Assembly: GCA_017621655.1 (NCBI GenBank)
Contig: JAGASS010000036.1
Span: 1 to 55,674, forward strand
DNA length: 55,674 bases
Source: Clostridia bacterium
GTDB lineage: Bacteria > Bacillota > Clostridia > Oscillospirales > CAG-272
Reading direction: 5' to 3'
Positions within the stretch are counted from its first letter, which is position 1; each line of letters begins with the position of its first letter. Under the pieces are notes generated by a model that did not search any database, had not been told where the DNA came from, and was given only the letters and a program-made list of their open reading frames with translations. Both the position numbers and the translations under genes were made by a program. Below are positions 1 to 8,042 of the stretch, piece by piece.

Positions 1-15
1 CCGAAAAATGAAATT

Positions 16-260
16 AACATCGCTTTTGCGCGGGAAGGGAAGCCCCTCGCCTGCGAGAGGTATATTGAACGTGAATTTGTAGGGACAGGCGTCCTCGACT
101 GTCCGTTCGGGAAGAATGTAACATCGTTTTTATGCGGGCGAACACAGTTCGCCCCTACCGTGAAAATATCAAACATTTCCGTAGGGGCGAACTGCGTTCG
201 CCCGTCTTTACGTAAAGAAACATCGTTTTCAAACGGGGCGTCGAGGACGTCGCCCCCTAC
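16..260. repeat. Composite hairpin repeat island A (two S-C29-S units)
   Basis: The 300 bases before the first gene hold no gene but two head-to-tail composite units. Unit 1: short hairpin S at 79-105, a 29-nt linker at 106-134, an inverted S at 135-158. Unit 2: S at 181-204, a 29-nt linker at 205-233, inverted S at 234-260. Both linkers contain AACATCGTTTT. A degenerate linker end and hairpin lie at 16-54. The hairpin arms differ (GGACAG/CTGTCC, GGGCGAA/TTCGCCC, GGGGCGTC/GACGTCGCCCC), but each remains self-complementary. The same parts recur at seven other places in the window. Confidence 0.85.
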
Positions 261-307
261 AGATAACGCGGCGAAGCTTCGGGGCGTTCTCTTGCCTTCC
301 CCTTAAC

Positions 308-1036
308 TCACTTCTTCCCTTTCTCAAAGGAAATACCGTTCATATCGCTTATTACACCGCTGATATTTTGCGCGGAGCATATCTTGAATGCAAATCGCTT
401 GCGGTATTTGCTACTGTCGAAAAGAAAATACTGTTCCTTGGAATTTTCGATCATAAGACGACGGAGGGCGCTTTCCTCCTCCGAGTGATCGGATATCGTT
501 CCGTCCTCGTCAATGCCTTGCGCAGAGAAGAAGCAAATATTCGCATAAAGCTCGGAAATATTCTTTTCCGCAATGCTTCCGACTAAGGCGTGCGAATTTT
601 CAACCGACATCCCTCCCGTAACGTAACAGCGAACGTGTCTTTCCTTCAGCTTCTCAGCAACGAGGGTGCTGTTCGTTATGACTGTCAGATTTTGCTCCTG
701 AGAAAGGTGCTGAGTGAGTCGGCTGACGGTCGACGACGCGTCGAGGAACACAACGTCACCCGTATGTATCAGCTTCGCTGCCTTTTTGACAAGATGCTCC
801 TTTACGGATGCGTTGCTGGTGTTTCGCAAATCAAAGGGCACCTCGCGGTTTTCGTGCTCGGGGATTGCGGCACCGCCGTAGCAACGGGTGATCAATCCTG
901 CCGCCTCCATCTCAATGAGGTCGCGGCGGATCGTTATCGGCGCAACGTAAAGCTGCTTGGATAGAAAGTTGACCGTGCAGTATTTCCTTTGCTTGACGAT
1001 CTCAAGAATGTGATCCTGCCTTTCCTTTTTGATCAT
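308..1036 (-). CDS. DeoR-family transcriptional regulator
   Basis: A 242-residue DNA-binding repressor of the DeoR type, normally regulating sugar or sugar-phosphate metabolism in response to a phosphorylated effector. The N-terminal winged helix (residues about 1-58) has the family pattern ending in TIRRDL and YGGA. The C-terminal DeoRC sensor domain has GDVVFLDASST and VTGGM, the positions that bind a sugar phosphate in this family. The ATG at 1036 follows an AGAGAGGA ribosome binding site. It is divergent from gpsA across about 125 bp that contain the gpsA promoter, so control of the glycerol-3-phosphate genes is a reasonable inference, though the effector cannot be read from the sequence. 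Confidence 0.9.
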   Translation of the reverse strand: MIKKERQDHILEIVKQRKYCTVNFLSKQLYVAPITIRRDLIEMEAAGLITRCYGGAAIPEHENREVPFDLRNTSNASVKEHLVKKAAKLIHTGDVVFLDASSTVSRLTQHLSQEQNLTVITNSTLVAEKLKERHVRCYVTGGMSVENSHALVGSIAEKNISELYANICFFSAQGIDEDGTISDHSEEESALRRLMIENSKEQYFLFDSSKYRKRFAFKICSAQNISGVISDMNGISFEKGKK

Positions 1037-1100
1037 TTTTGTTCCTCTCTGTTCGACTTTGGTTGTAATTATGCTCGTTTATCAGATTATAAAACAATAC

Positions 1101-1129
1101 TTGCACAAATGCTGTTCATTTGATATAAT
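1101..1129 (+). promoter_or_regulatory. Promoter of gpsA
   Basis: TTGCAC at 1101-1106, 17-bp spacer, TATAAT at 1124-1129 preceded by TG (extended -10). The expected transcript start near 1136 leaves a leader of about 26 nt before the ATG at 1162. Confidence 0.75.
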
Positions 1130-1161
1130 AGTATCATACCAGTGAAAGGATGTCAATAACC

Positions 1162-2208
1162 ATGAAAAAGATAACGATTATCGGTGCAGGCATGATGGGC
1201 TCAGCCCTTGCATTCCCCGCCGCAGAAAACGGAAACGAGGTCCGCCTCGTCGGAACACACCTCGATAGAGACATTATCGAAAACTGCCGCGCAAAGGGTC
1301 GCCACACGAAGTTCAATAAGGACTTCCCCGCAGGCGTTTCCTACTATCAGATCGAAGAGCTTGAGACGGCTCTCATAGGTACAGACTTTATCATTTGCGG
1401 CGTCAGTAGCTTTGGAGTAGAATGGTTCAGAGATGAGATCTTGCCGAAGCTTCCCGAGAATATTCCGGTAATTTCGGTAACCAAGGGTCTTATGAATACC
1501 CCCGAGGGCAATCTTCTTACCTATCTTGATATATGGCAGGCAAAGCTTGACGAGCTTGGCAAGAATATCCCGCTTAACGCTATCGGCGGTCCTTGCACGA
1601 GCTACGAGCTTGTCGCACACGACCAGACCGAGGTCTCCTTCTGCGGTAAGGATCTAAATGTCCTCAGAATGATCAAGAGCGCAATGGCAACCGATTATTA
1701 TCATATCAGCTTGTCTACCGACATCGTCGGCGTTGAGAGCGCAGTCGCACTTAAGAACGGATACGCTCTCGGTATCGCTCTTACCATCGGCTTGAATCAG
1801 AAGGCATTCGGTATTGACAGTGAGCTTCACTTCAATTCTCAGGCGGCGATCTTCGGTCAGTCGGTAAGAGAGATGAACAAGCTTCTTAAGCTCCAGGGCG
1901 CAGGAGATTTTGACAATCTCGTGCTTGGCGCAGGAGACCTTTACGTAACGGTATACGGAGGAAGAACGCGTCTTGTCGGAATCCTGCTCGGACGCGGACT
2001 CAATATCGACGAGGCAAAGGCAGAGCTTAAGGGCGTCACCCTCGAATCCCTCGTCGTTGCCGAGCGAGTTGCAAAGGCAATAAAGGTAAAGGCGGAAAAG
2101 GGACTTGTAAATATAGAGGAATTTCCGCTTCTTATGCACATAGATGAGATCATCACTCAGAAGAAGCCGGTCGATATTCCGTGGGAAGCATTCACGTTTG
2201 AGAGATAA
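1162..2208 (+). CDS. gpsA: Glycerol-3-phosphate dehydrogenase, NAD(P)-dependent
   Basis: A 348-residue cytosolic enzyme that interconverts dihydroxyacetone phosphate and sn-glycerol 3-phosphate, the backbone of membrane lipids. The N-terminal Rossmann motif GAGMMGSA, the VTKGL lysine segment and the ALKNGYALGIAL helix with its catalytic lysine are present. The usual SGPxFAxE segment reads GGPCTSYE, so it is a divergent family member. I start at 1162 because an ATG at 1150 overlaps the GAAAGGA ribosome binding site at 1144-1150. The gene is followed after 4 nt by a glycerophosphodiesterase, so the pair could recycle phospholipid head-group debris into glycerol 3-phosphate and DHAP. Confidence 0.85.
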   Translation: MKKITIIGAGMMGSALAFPAAENGNEVRLVGTHLDRDIIENCRAKGRHTKFNKDFPAGVSYYQIEELETALIGTDFIICGVSSFGVEWFRDEILPKLPENIPVISVTKGLMNTPEGNLLTYLDIWQAKLDELGKNIPLNAIGGPCTSYELVAHDQTEVSFCGKDLNVLRMIKSAMATDYYHISLSTDIVGVESAVALKNGYALGIALTIGLNQKAFGIDSELHFNSQAAIFGQSVREMNKLLKLQGAGDFDNLVLGAGDLYVTVYGGRTRLVGILLGRGLNIDEAKAELKGVTLESLVVAERVAKAIKVKAEKGLVNIEEFPLLMHIDEIITQKKPVDIPWEAFTFER

Positions 2209-2212
2209 AAAT

Positions 2213-3001
2213 ATGAATTATTGGACGCAAAGCACCAAAAACATCTACGTCGCGGCACACATGGGCGGTGCGGCAGATCATCCCGAAAACACTATGGAGG
2301 CGTTCAGAGCGTCGTTAAAGTTCGATATAGACCAGATCGAGACTGACCTTCACATGACGAAGGACGGAGAGATCATTCTGATGCATGATGACACAGTCGA
2401 TGGAACCACAAACGGTACCGGTCTTATTCGCGAGATGACGCTGTCTGAGATCAAGACTCTTGATGCAGGCAACGGAAACGAGGTTCCTAGGCTCATCGAG
2501 CTTATGGAGCTTGTAAAGGATCATCCTACGCTCACTCTTGACGTCGAGCTTAAAGATTATCCCATCGAGGGCAGAGATGAGTTCGCGTATGAAGCTTGCG
2601 ATAAGGCGCTTAAGATAATTGACGATTACGGCTTTACCGACCGCGTCGTCATCAATTCCTGGGACGTCAAGCTTCACGAGTACATATACGGCAAATACGG
2701 AAACAAGTACCGTCTTCATATGTACTATCCGAAGAGACATCTTGAATGGTACAATCCCTCAACAAGCGATCCCTACGTTTACGGCTACTGCACCTGCATA
2801 TTCGGATTTCTTGAGGGCGAGATAACGCGCTCGGATACCGAAAAGCTTCAGAAGGAAACGGGAATCCGCCTCTGGGCAGGAACTTATGCAAATAACGAAA
2901 AGTCCATCGACGCTTCTATCGCGATGGGCGTAGAGCTTATCACCTGCGATAATCCCGGCGAGGTCATCGAAATTTTAAGAAAAAAGAATCTTCACAGATA
3001 A
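2213..3001 (+). CDS. Glycerophosphodiester phosphodiesterase
   Basis: A 262-residue TIM-barrel GDPD that would hydrolyse glycerophosphodiesters to sn-glycerol 3-phosphate and an alcohol. The motifs are AHMGGAADHPENT (canonical HRG...PENT, here with Met for Arg and a small insertion), ETDLHMTKDG with the metal-binding Glu and Asp, and LMHD with the second catalytic His. There is no signal peptide, so it should act inside the cell. The first ATG after the gpsA stop (2213) is used, and the two genes are almost certainly cotranscribed. A strong terminator follows directly. The HR to HM change is unusual, but the rest of the active site looks intact. Confidence 0.85.
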   Translation: MNYWTQSTKNIYVAAHMGGAADHPENTMEAFRASLKFDIDQIETDLHMTKDGEIILMHDDTVDGTTNGTGLIREMTLSEIKTLDAGNGNEVPRLIELMELVKDHPTLTLDVELKDYPIEGRDEFAYEACDKALKIIDDYGFTDRVVINSWDVKLHEYIYGKYGNKYRLHMYYPKRHLEWYNPSTSDPYVYGYCTCIFGFLEGEITRSDTEKLQKETGIRLWAGTYANNEKSIDASIAMGVELITCDNPGEVIEILRKKNLHR

Positions 3002-3009
3002 AAAAACAT

Positions 3010-3028
3010 CCCCCCGCATAGCGGGGGG
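3010..3028 (+). terminator. Terminator of the gpsA-GDPD operon
   Basis: Stem CCCCCCGC / GCGGGGGG with an ATA loop, followed by TATTTCATTTT. Confidence 0.85.
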
Positions 3029-3146
3029 TATTTCATTTTCGGGCGTAGCCCTAATACTACTGGCTGCGCACAAGTGCGCCTTAAATTGGCCTGCCAGCCA
3101 CGCATTGGATACTTGCTACCCATAAATGGGTTCAGGGACGTTTCAT

Positions 3147-3352
3147 CGCCTCCCTCCGGGAGGGAGGTGGATTTTTGCGAAGCAAAAAGACGGAAGGAGT
3201 ACGCGATGAAAGGAATTATAGAGCGTTGCCCTTCTCATTAGGGCGGTTCTGTAAATATCTTCTGTCGGACGTTTCTCGCCCGATGGCTCCTTCAGTCACC
3301 TTCGGTGACAGCTCCCGTAGGTCGCGCAGCAAACTACTCCGGAGTTGGAGCC
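3147..3352 (+). repeat. P2 repeat, copy 1
   Basis: Non-coding repeat whose inverted partner is at 47411-47603. The shared core includes GATGAAAGGAATTATAGAGC and TTTCTCGCCCGATGGCTCC, about 85% alike by eye. It is bounded by hairpins such as CTCCCTCCGGGAGGGAG. Inner hairpins differ between copies but stay paired (TTTTTGC-GAA-GCAAAAA here, ATTTGC-GGA-GCAAAT there; GTCACC-TTC-GGTGAC here, CCGC-TTC-GCGG there). Confidence 0.8.
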
Positions 3353-3422
3353 ATTGGCACGAACTACCCTTAAACTACATTTTTTCTCTACATCATTTCT
3401 GTTCATCGGTTAACCTTTTTTG

Positions 3423-3445
3423 AACCACGCGACTATCGCGTGGTT
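3423..3445. repeat. Perfect 10-bp hairpin
   Basis: AACCACGCGA / TCGCGTGGTT around a CTA loop. There is no clear T tract, so it may be a processing hairpin or a second terminator next to the one at 3458-3488. Confidence 0.5.
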
Positions 3446-3457
3446 TTGGTGTACAAG

Positions 3458-3488
3458 AAAACCGCCTCGGGTCAGCCGAGGCGGTTTT
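3458..3488. terminator. Bidirectional terminator
   Basis: AAAACCGCCTCGG / CCGAGGCGGTTTT with loop GTCAG. It abuts the stop codon of the minus-strand E2-like gene. Confidence 0.85.
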
Positions 3489-3489
3489 A

Positions 3490-4428
3490 TCATTTCTTTC
3501 CCTTTTTCTGTTTCTTTTTCTTCTTCTTTTTGACCTTCTTTTTCTTGTCTATATCGGGGTCCTCGAAAACCTCTTCGGGAGGATTGTCAAGAAGCCACGG
3601 ATTAGCAAGATAACGGCGGAAGACCTTGAATGCGGAAGCATAAGCGAAGCCGTCGCAGATTCGCTCGTCGGTGACGACCGTGTAGTCAATATACTTGCGG
3701 CGAACGGGATTTCCCTCAAGGTCAAGCTCGCAAGCGTGACGCTTTGCGCCGAAGGCAATGAAGACGGGAACGTTACCGAAGTTGTAAAGATGATGATAAA
3801 TAGGCGGAATTCCGAGAGAGCCCATTGAGGTGATGAACATCGAGCCGTGGAAGGGGCTTACCTTAGTTAGACCGCCGGGAAGAAGTCCGAAATAGTCGAG
3901 GGTCTTAAGAAACCAGACAACGAACTTTTTGATCAGCCCGGGAACGTAGTTAAGAATACGTGCAACGCCGTCAAATGCGTTTTCGCCGCCCGAAAACGCT
4001 TCGTTATAGGTGTTCGTGAAGCGTTCAAAAACGTCCCTCGCTGTATCCTCGGGACGGAAGATGACTTTGATAACGGTGTTCGTATTTTTAGACGAAAGCT
4101 CTTCCTTTACCGCCATATTGACCTGAATGTCCTTGCGCGCGTAGATCTTCTGACCCGATAGAAAGCGGTTAAGATACGGCTTCTGCGAGACGGTGCGGAC
4201 GTAAGCGGCGAGAATTACGTGCATGATACCGAAATTCTTCAGTCCCTGCTCGCGCTTTTCCTTAACGTACTTTTCCGCCGGAGTCGTTTCAAACTTGTCG
4301 TTAAAATAGTTTGACGCATCGTTTCGTTCAACCATTATATAAGGCGAAACGTAATCGTACGGATCAAGTCCTCGGACCTTGTATCCGTCGGCGCGGTCGC
4401 CGAGTTTTCTTCTTCTTTTTTCGTACAT
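3490..4428 (-). CDS. E2/CAT-fold acyltransferase-like protein, active-site His replaced, poly-Lys tail
   Basis: A 312-residue protein resembling the catalytic domain of 2-oxoacid dehydrogenase E2 and chloramphenicol acetyltransferase. It has no lipoyl or E1-binding domain and stands alone, so it is not part of an obvious dehydrogenase complex. The family motif DHRxxDG appears as DERICDG (residues 254-260), putting Glu where the catalytic His sits. The C-terminus (about 293-312) is almost entirely lysine, suggesting contact with nucleic acid or anionic lipid. The ATG at 4428 has GAAAGGA upstream; a TTG lies just before it. An enzyme with altered chemistry or a binding protein are both possible. 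Confidence 0.7.
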   Translation of the reverse strand: MYEKRRRKLGDRADGYKVRGLDPYDYVSPYIMVERNDASNYFNDKFETTPAEKYVKEKREQGLKNFGIMHVILAAYVRTVSQKPYLNRFLSGQKIYARKDIQVNMAVKEELSSKNTNTVIKVIFRPEDTARDVFERFTNTYNEAFSGGENAFDGVARILNYVPGLIKKFVVWFLKTLDYFGLLPGGLTKVSPFHGSMFITSMGSLGIPPIYHHLYNFGNVPVFIAFGAKRHACELDLEGNPVRRKYIDYTVVTDERICDGFAYASAFKVFRRYLANPWLLDNPPEEVFEDPDIDKKKKVKKKKKKKQKKGKK

Positions 4429-4469
4429 CAATATGATCCTTTCAAGGGTTATACGGTGTTATCTTTATA

Positions 4470-4498
4470 ATTATATCAAAAAAAGTAAGATATGGCAA
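4470..4498 (-). promoter_or_regulatory. Promoter of the E2-like gene
   Basis: On the minus strand TTGCCA, 17 bp, TATAAT with the TG extension. It lies about 42 bp upstream of the ATG at 4428. Confidence 0.75.
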
Positions 4499-4689
4499 GG
4501 TTTTTTCGCAATTTGTGGACAAAGAATAAAATATTTATAAATATATTATGTGTTAACCGAATAGTATTCCAAAAACCTTTCGCCCAAAAATCACGGCAAA
4601 AGCGAAACTGCGTCACCGTTTTATCTTTTTTTCGCGCGAAAAACGAGGTAAGTATAAAAGCACCCTAATATCGTCAAAAAGAATTAAAA

Positions 4690-4719
4690 CGCGCAGTCGT
4701 CTCTTCGACAGACTGCGCG
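4690..4719. other. Hairpin upstream of spoIIE with a possible Spo0A box
   Basis: Stem CGCGCAGTC / GACTGCGCG. Its loop side contains TTCGACA at 4704-4710, the complement of the TGTCGAA core of Spo0A boxes. Read on the minus strand it is followed by TTTT, but no minus-strand gene lies upstream to be terminated. The rest of 4500-4769 shows no gene. Confidence 0.35.
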
Positions 4720-4769
4720 TCCGAGTTGGTGTAAAATGTGACTTACTAAAACAAAGGACGGACGAAAAA

Positions 4770-7127
4770 ATGGAAAAAACGGATTCTGAGAAGAAAAAAG
4801 AAAAGGGAATACTAGCGCCGCTATCAAAATGGGTAGGTACATATGTAAAAAACGAAAAGAGCGCCGAAAAAACGCAGTCTAAGACGGCGGAATCGGGACT
4901 GAAGGGGATCGCCGCCTTCATTTTCGCATTTACTCTGTCGCGTGCCGAGGTGTTTGGCGGAACGATGCCGTTCGGTCTAGCATATCTCAGCGGAAGCGAA
5001 AAGCACGTCGGCTGGGCTTTAAGCGGAATCCTGCTATCCTCTCTATACGGCGAGAAAAGAACGATATATCTTGTCGCCGCGTTGCTTGTTGCGATAATTC
5101 GGCTTCTGGTATCGTATATTTTAGAGGGACGGCGCGAAAGGATATTTTCGGAGCCGCTGTCGTTGCGGCTCGCAGTCGGCGCGGCAGGCGGCTTCGTTTG
5201 CGGAATATATGGGATTTTTGCAGGCGGATTCGGTCAGAAGCAGCTCTTTCAGGCAATATTTATGATATTTGCAGTGCCGCTTTCGGCATATCTTTATTCG
5301 GGAATTCTTGGAAGAAAAAGAGAGGGAGAGGCGCGCGAGGAGCTTGGATCCTTTGCGCTATATCTATCCTTCATCATAGGACTAAAAAGCTTCGGCTTTC
5401 TCGGCTTCTCGCCTGCTCTTGTGGTCGGCTCGCTTATCACCTTGACGTCGGCGCTCAGCGGCGGAAGCGTAAAGGGCGGACTTATCGGGATGTCGGGCGG
5501 ACTCTGCATAGGGGCGGAGCAGGCGGTCATGATGGGATTGATGGGTGCCATCACGGGTACGCTCAGACGCTACTCGCAGATCGCCTCCGTTGGCGGCGGA
5601 TGTATAAGCGGCGTGATATTCGCGCTCGTGACGGGCGGAAGCGGCTCGCTTATGACGACAGTACCTGCACTTTTGTGGGGCGGAGCGATATGCCTGCCGA
5701 TAGTAAGATTCGGCGGAGGCGCGAAGCTGAGCATATTGGGGAATCGCACCGTAATGAGCGAGGAAGCGTCAAGCACTACGATGCTGATAAGCAAAAAGGA
5801 GGAGGCGATGACGGCGCGTCTGAACGCATTGTCTGACGCGATGACCTCCCTTTCAAGCGTCTTTTACGCGCTCTCGAACCGACTTTCGACCCCGGGTGCC
5901 TGGCAGGTAAGGGGAATATGCGAAGCGTCCTTCAAAAAATACTGCAAATCCTGTTCTCAGAATATGGTCTGTTGGGGACGAGAATACGAAAGGACTGCCG
6001 ACGTGATGAACAAGCTGGCGAACGCTGTAGTTCGGCACGGGAATGCCGATTCTTCCTACGTCCCGAGCTATTTTCTCGACGTTTGTCCAAACACCGTAAA
6101 GGCGCTTTCGGAGGTCAACCTCACCCACGCGCGGCTGCTTGAAAGTGCCGCGAAGCAGAACAAGACCGAGGTATTCGCGCTCGACTACGAGGCGATGGCG
6201 AAGCTGCTTTCGGAGGCATCGGAGGAAAACGCGCAGGAGTATATCCTCGACGGCGAGCTGACCGAAAAGGTGAGAAGAACAGCGCTCGATATGGGAATGG
6301 GCTTCCACAGTATAGCGGTCTACGGAAAAAGAAAAAAGACCGTCATCGGCGGCGGTATAGACCTTGAAAACGTCCGTCTGACTACGGAGGAAATGAGAAA
6401 AGCGTTCTCGGATGCCTGCGGAGTTGAGCTGAATACGCCCGAAATTAAAATGGAGGACGACTACACGACGATGCTCACAAGCGCTAAACGAACGGTAGGA
6501 TGTGAATCCGCACGCGCGTCGGTAAAGAAAAAGGGCGAGGAGGTCAACGGTGATAGCGCGATAGTGTTTGAAAATCGCGAGGACAAGTATTACGCGCTGA
6601 TAAGCGACGGAATGGGAAGCGGCGAGGACGCGTCAATGACCTCCAAAACTACGGGTATATTCTTAAGCAAGCTCCTCGCGGCGGGCAATAAGAAAAATAC
6701 CGTTCTTAAAATGCTGAATAATTTTATCAGAAATAAAAATCTCGAATGCTTTGCGACTGTCGACCTGCTTGAAGTCGATATGCTGACGGGCGAAGCGTCG
6801 TTTATCAAAAGCGGCGCGGCGGCTTCGTACGTTATAAGAAAAGGACGCCTTTTCAAGATCGCGTCTAAGTCGCTTCCGATAGGAATAACGCGTGAGATCG
6901 CGTCGGAGGAGGTCAAGTTTAAGCTTGAAAAGGACGATCTTATCGTGATGATAAGCGACGGTGTCAGCCAAAGCTTTGAGGACGGCGCGTGGCTTCTTTC
7001 GATGCTCTCGGAGGAGATTGACGCTGACGGTCCGCTTGCGAATATCGCCCGTTCGATCCTCGAGCAAGCAAAGAAGAAAAACGAAAGAAGCGACGATATG
7101 ACGGTCGTTGCAGTGAGGGTGGTTTGA
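4770..7127 (+). CDS. spoIIE: Stage II sporulation protein E
   Basis: A 785-residue membrane phosphatase that dephosphorylates SpoIIAA in the forespore and so frees sigma F, and that also acts at the polar septum. The N-terminal third (about residues 45-320) is a run of hydrophobic segments. A central linker follows, then a PP2C-type domain from about residue 590 with NGDSAIVFE, ISDGMGSGEDA, LEVDMLTGEASFIKSGAA, MISDGVSQ and a closing DDMTVVAVRV. Length is close to the roughly 830 residues of the Bacillus protein. ATG 4770 follows AAAGGACGG. It is a single-gene unit followed by repeats. An intact spoIIE is good evidence for a sporulating lineage. Confidence 0.95.
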   Translation: MEKTDSEKKKEKGILAPLSKWVGTYVKNEKSAEKTQSKTAESGLKGIAAFIFAFTLSRAEVFGGTMPFGLAYLSGSEKHVGWALSGILLSSLYGEKRTIYLVAALLVAIIRLLVSYILEGRRERIFSEPLSLRLAVGAAGGFVCGIYGIFAGGFGQKQLFQAIFMIFAVPLSAYLYSGILGRKREGEAREELGSFALYLSFIIGLKSFGFLGFSPALVVGSLITLTSALSGGSVKGGLIGMSGGLCIGAEQAVMMGLMGAITGTLRRYSQIASVGGGCISGVIFALVTGGSGSLMTTVPALLWGGAICLPIVRFGGGAKLSILGNRTVMSEEASSTTMLISKKEEAMTARLNALSDAMTSLSSVFYALSNRLSTPGAWQVRGICEASFKKYCKSCSQNMVCWGREYERTADVMNKLANAVVRHGNADSSYVPSYFLDVCPNTVKALSEVNLTHARLLESAAKQNKTEVFALDYEAMAKLLSEASEENAQEYILDGELTEKVRRTALDMGMGFHSIAVYGKRKKTVIGGGIDLENVRLTTEEMRKAFSDACGVELNTPEIKMEDDYTTMLTSAKRTVGCESARASVKKKGEEVNGDSAIVFENREDKYYALISDGMGSGEDASMTSKTTGIFLSKLLAAGNKKNTVLKMLNNFIRNKNLECFATVDLLEVDMLTGEASFIKSGAAASYVIRKGRLFKIASKSLPIGITREIASEEVKFKLEKDDLIVMISDGVSQSFEDGAWLLSMLSEEIDADGPLANIARSILEQAKKKNERSDDMTVVAVRVV

Positions 7128-7130
7128 ATC

Positions 7131-7247
7131 TCACCTTTCTTACTCGTGTAAGAAAGGTGACCAAAGAAACACGCCAAGGGGCAAACCGTGAAATTTGCAT
7201 AGCAAATTTCTCACGTTTTCCCCTTTGGAAACCCCTTTCGGCTTAAG
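7131..7247 (-). repeat. P3 repeat, copy 1
   Basis: Starts immediately after spoIIE with a perfect 13-bp stem (TCACCTTTCTTAC / GTAAGAAAGGTGA, loop TCGT) that could also end spoIIE transcription. It continues with segments matching 42216-42374 in reverse, including TTGGCGTGTTTCTTT and CCAAAGGGGAAAACGTG on the minus strand. The internal hairpin is GAAATTTGC / GCAAATTTC here and GAATTTTGC / GCAAAATTC in the other copy. Confidence 0.8.
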
Positions 7248-7269
7248 GAAGACGCGCCGCGTTGTCTTG

Positions 7270-7312
7270 CCTCGCCCTCTGGGAGAGGTGGTCCGAAGGA
7301 CCGGAGAGGGTG
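7270..7312 (+). repeat. L double-hairpin module (variant)
   Basis: CCCTCTGGGAGAGG, then GGTCC-GAA-GGACC, then a GGAGAGGG tail. It is fused directly to the S hairpin that follows. Confidence 0.75.
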
Positions 7313-7386
7313 TAGGGACAGGCAACCTCGGGAACCCCCAAAACTCGCGTTCGCTCGTTTCGGGGAACCCCTACCTCGACTGTCCG
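7312..7386 (-). repeat. S hairpin with N element in its loop
   Basis: The outer arms GTAGGGACAGGC and CTCGACTGTCCG match the uninterrupted S hairpin at 79-105. The loop is filled by a 40-nt N hairpin (7330-7371, GGGAACCCCC...GGGGAACCCC) in minus orientation. Confidence 0.8.
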
Positions 7387-7441
7387 CTGCTCCCACGCTC
7401 ACTCTATTATCCGCACAAGGAGCAATTTGAACGTTACCTTA

Positions 7442-7546
7442 CCTTCTCCAGTGGGAGAAGGGGGACCACCGAAGGTGGTGGATGAGGTGTTCGGGAAGGA
7501 TGTAACATCGTTTCAAAACGGACAGTCGGGGACGCCTGTCCCTACA
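7442..7546 (+). repeat. L-C29-S composite repeat
   Basis: L module at 7442-7489 (CCTTCTCC/GGAGAAGG, then ACC-GAA-GGT, then GGATGAGGTG), linker C29 at 7490-7518, S hairpin at 7519-7546. A further S hairpin sits at 7568-7593. The space between spoIIE and the XRE gene (7128-7676) holds only such repeats and a terminator. Confidence 0.85.
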
Positions 7547-7626
7547 AATCATCGTTCAATATGCCTTTTGTAGGGGAGGGGTTTCCCCTCCCGCCGCAAC
7601 TCCACGCTCACTCTATTTGCTGCATC

Positions 7627-7663
7627 AAAAAATCTCCCTGCCGAAATTCAGCAGAGAGATTTT
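7627..7663 (-). terminator. Terminator of the XRE regulator gene
   Basis: On the minus strand AAAATCTCTCTGC...GCAGGGAGATTTTTT, one mismatch in the stem, with a six-T tail. It ends shortly after the TGA at 7677-7679. Confidence 0.8.
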
Positions 7664-7676
7664 GTTATAATCACGG

Positions 7677-7907
7677 TCAATCTTCTTCCAACAATTTGGA
7701 CGGCGGTATTTTTAATACCTGTGCGATCTTAAATAATGTTTCGAGCGAAACGCCGCGCACCGTGCCGGGACCTTCTACTTGACCTATGAAGTTTACACTT
7801 TTATCAATTAGTTCCGCGAAATGCTCTTGTGTGTAACCGGCTTTCTTTCGGTAGTAGGCAATCTTTAGACCTAAAGTTATATATTTATCAGCAAACTCAG
7901 TATTCAT
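7677..7907 (-). CDS. XRE-family HTH transcriptional regulator
   Basis: A 76-residue, single-domain Cro/C1-type helix-turn-helix protein (the HTH spans about residues 12-66: LGLKIAYYRKKAGYTQEHFA ... SLETLFKIAQVLKIPPSKLL). It has no sensing domain. The ATG at 7907 follows a GGGGGGCG ribosome binding site. It is divergent from the SLOG gene across 135 AT-rich bp, so it likely represses itself and that gene. Both are more AT-rich than the flanking housekeeping genes and sit between a repeat island and a broken sigma-factor gene, consistent with acquisition. Confidence 0.9.
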   Translation of the reverse strand: MNTEFADKYITLGLKIAYYRKKAGYTQEHFAELIDKSVNFIGQVEGPGTVRGVSLETLFKIAQVLKIPPSKLLEED

Positions 7908-7980
7908 TGTTTCGCCCCCCTTATATTAATAGTTTACAAGGAAACGAAGTAAATTATAACTTTGTACAATTAAAAGATTA

Positions 7981-8009
7981 TTTACTTTGAGTCAGTAATG
8001 ATGTATAAT
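7981..8009 (+). promoter_or_regulatory. Possible promoter of the SLOG gene
   Basis: TTTACT, 17 bp, TATAAT. The -10 is perfect and the -35 matches 4 of 6. It lies 34 bp before the ATG at 8043. Confidence 0.5.
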
Positions 8010-8042
8010 ATATAATAAATCATTTAATTGGAGTGAAACATT

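Noticed and set aside
7195..7485. Frames of 60-96 codons in the repeat island after spoIIE
   Set aside because: They translate the hairpin repeats (Arg/Pro/Gly-rich), have no ribosome sites and recur with every repeat copy.
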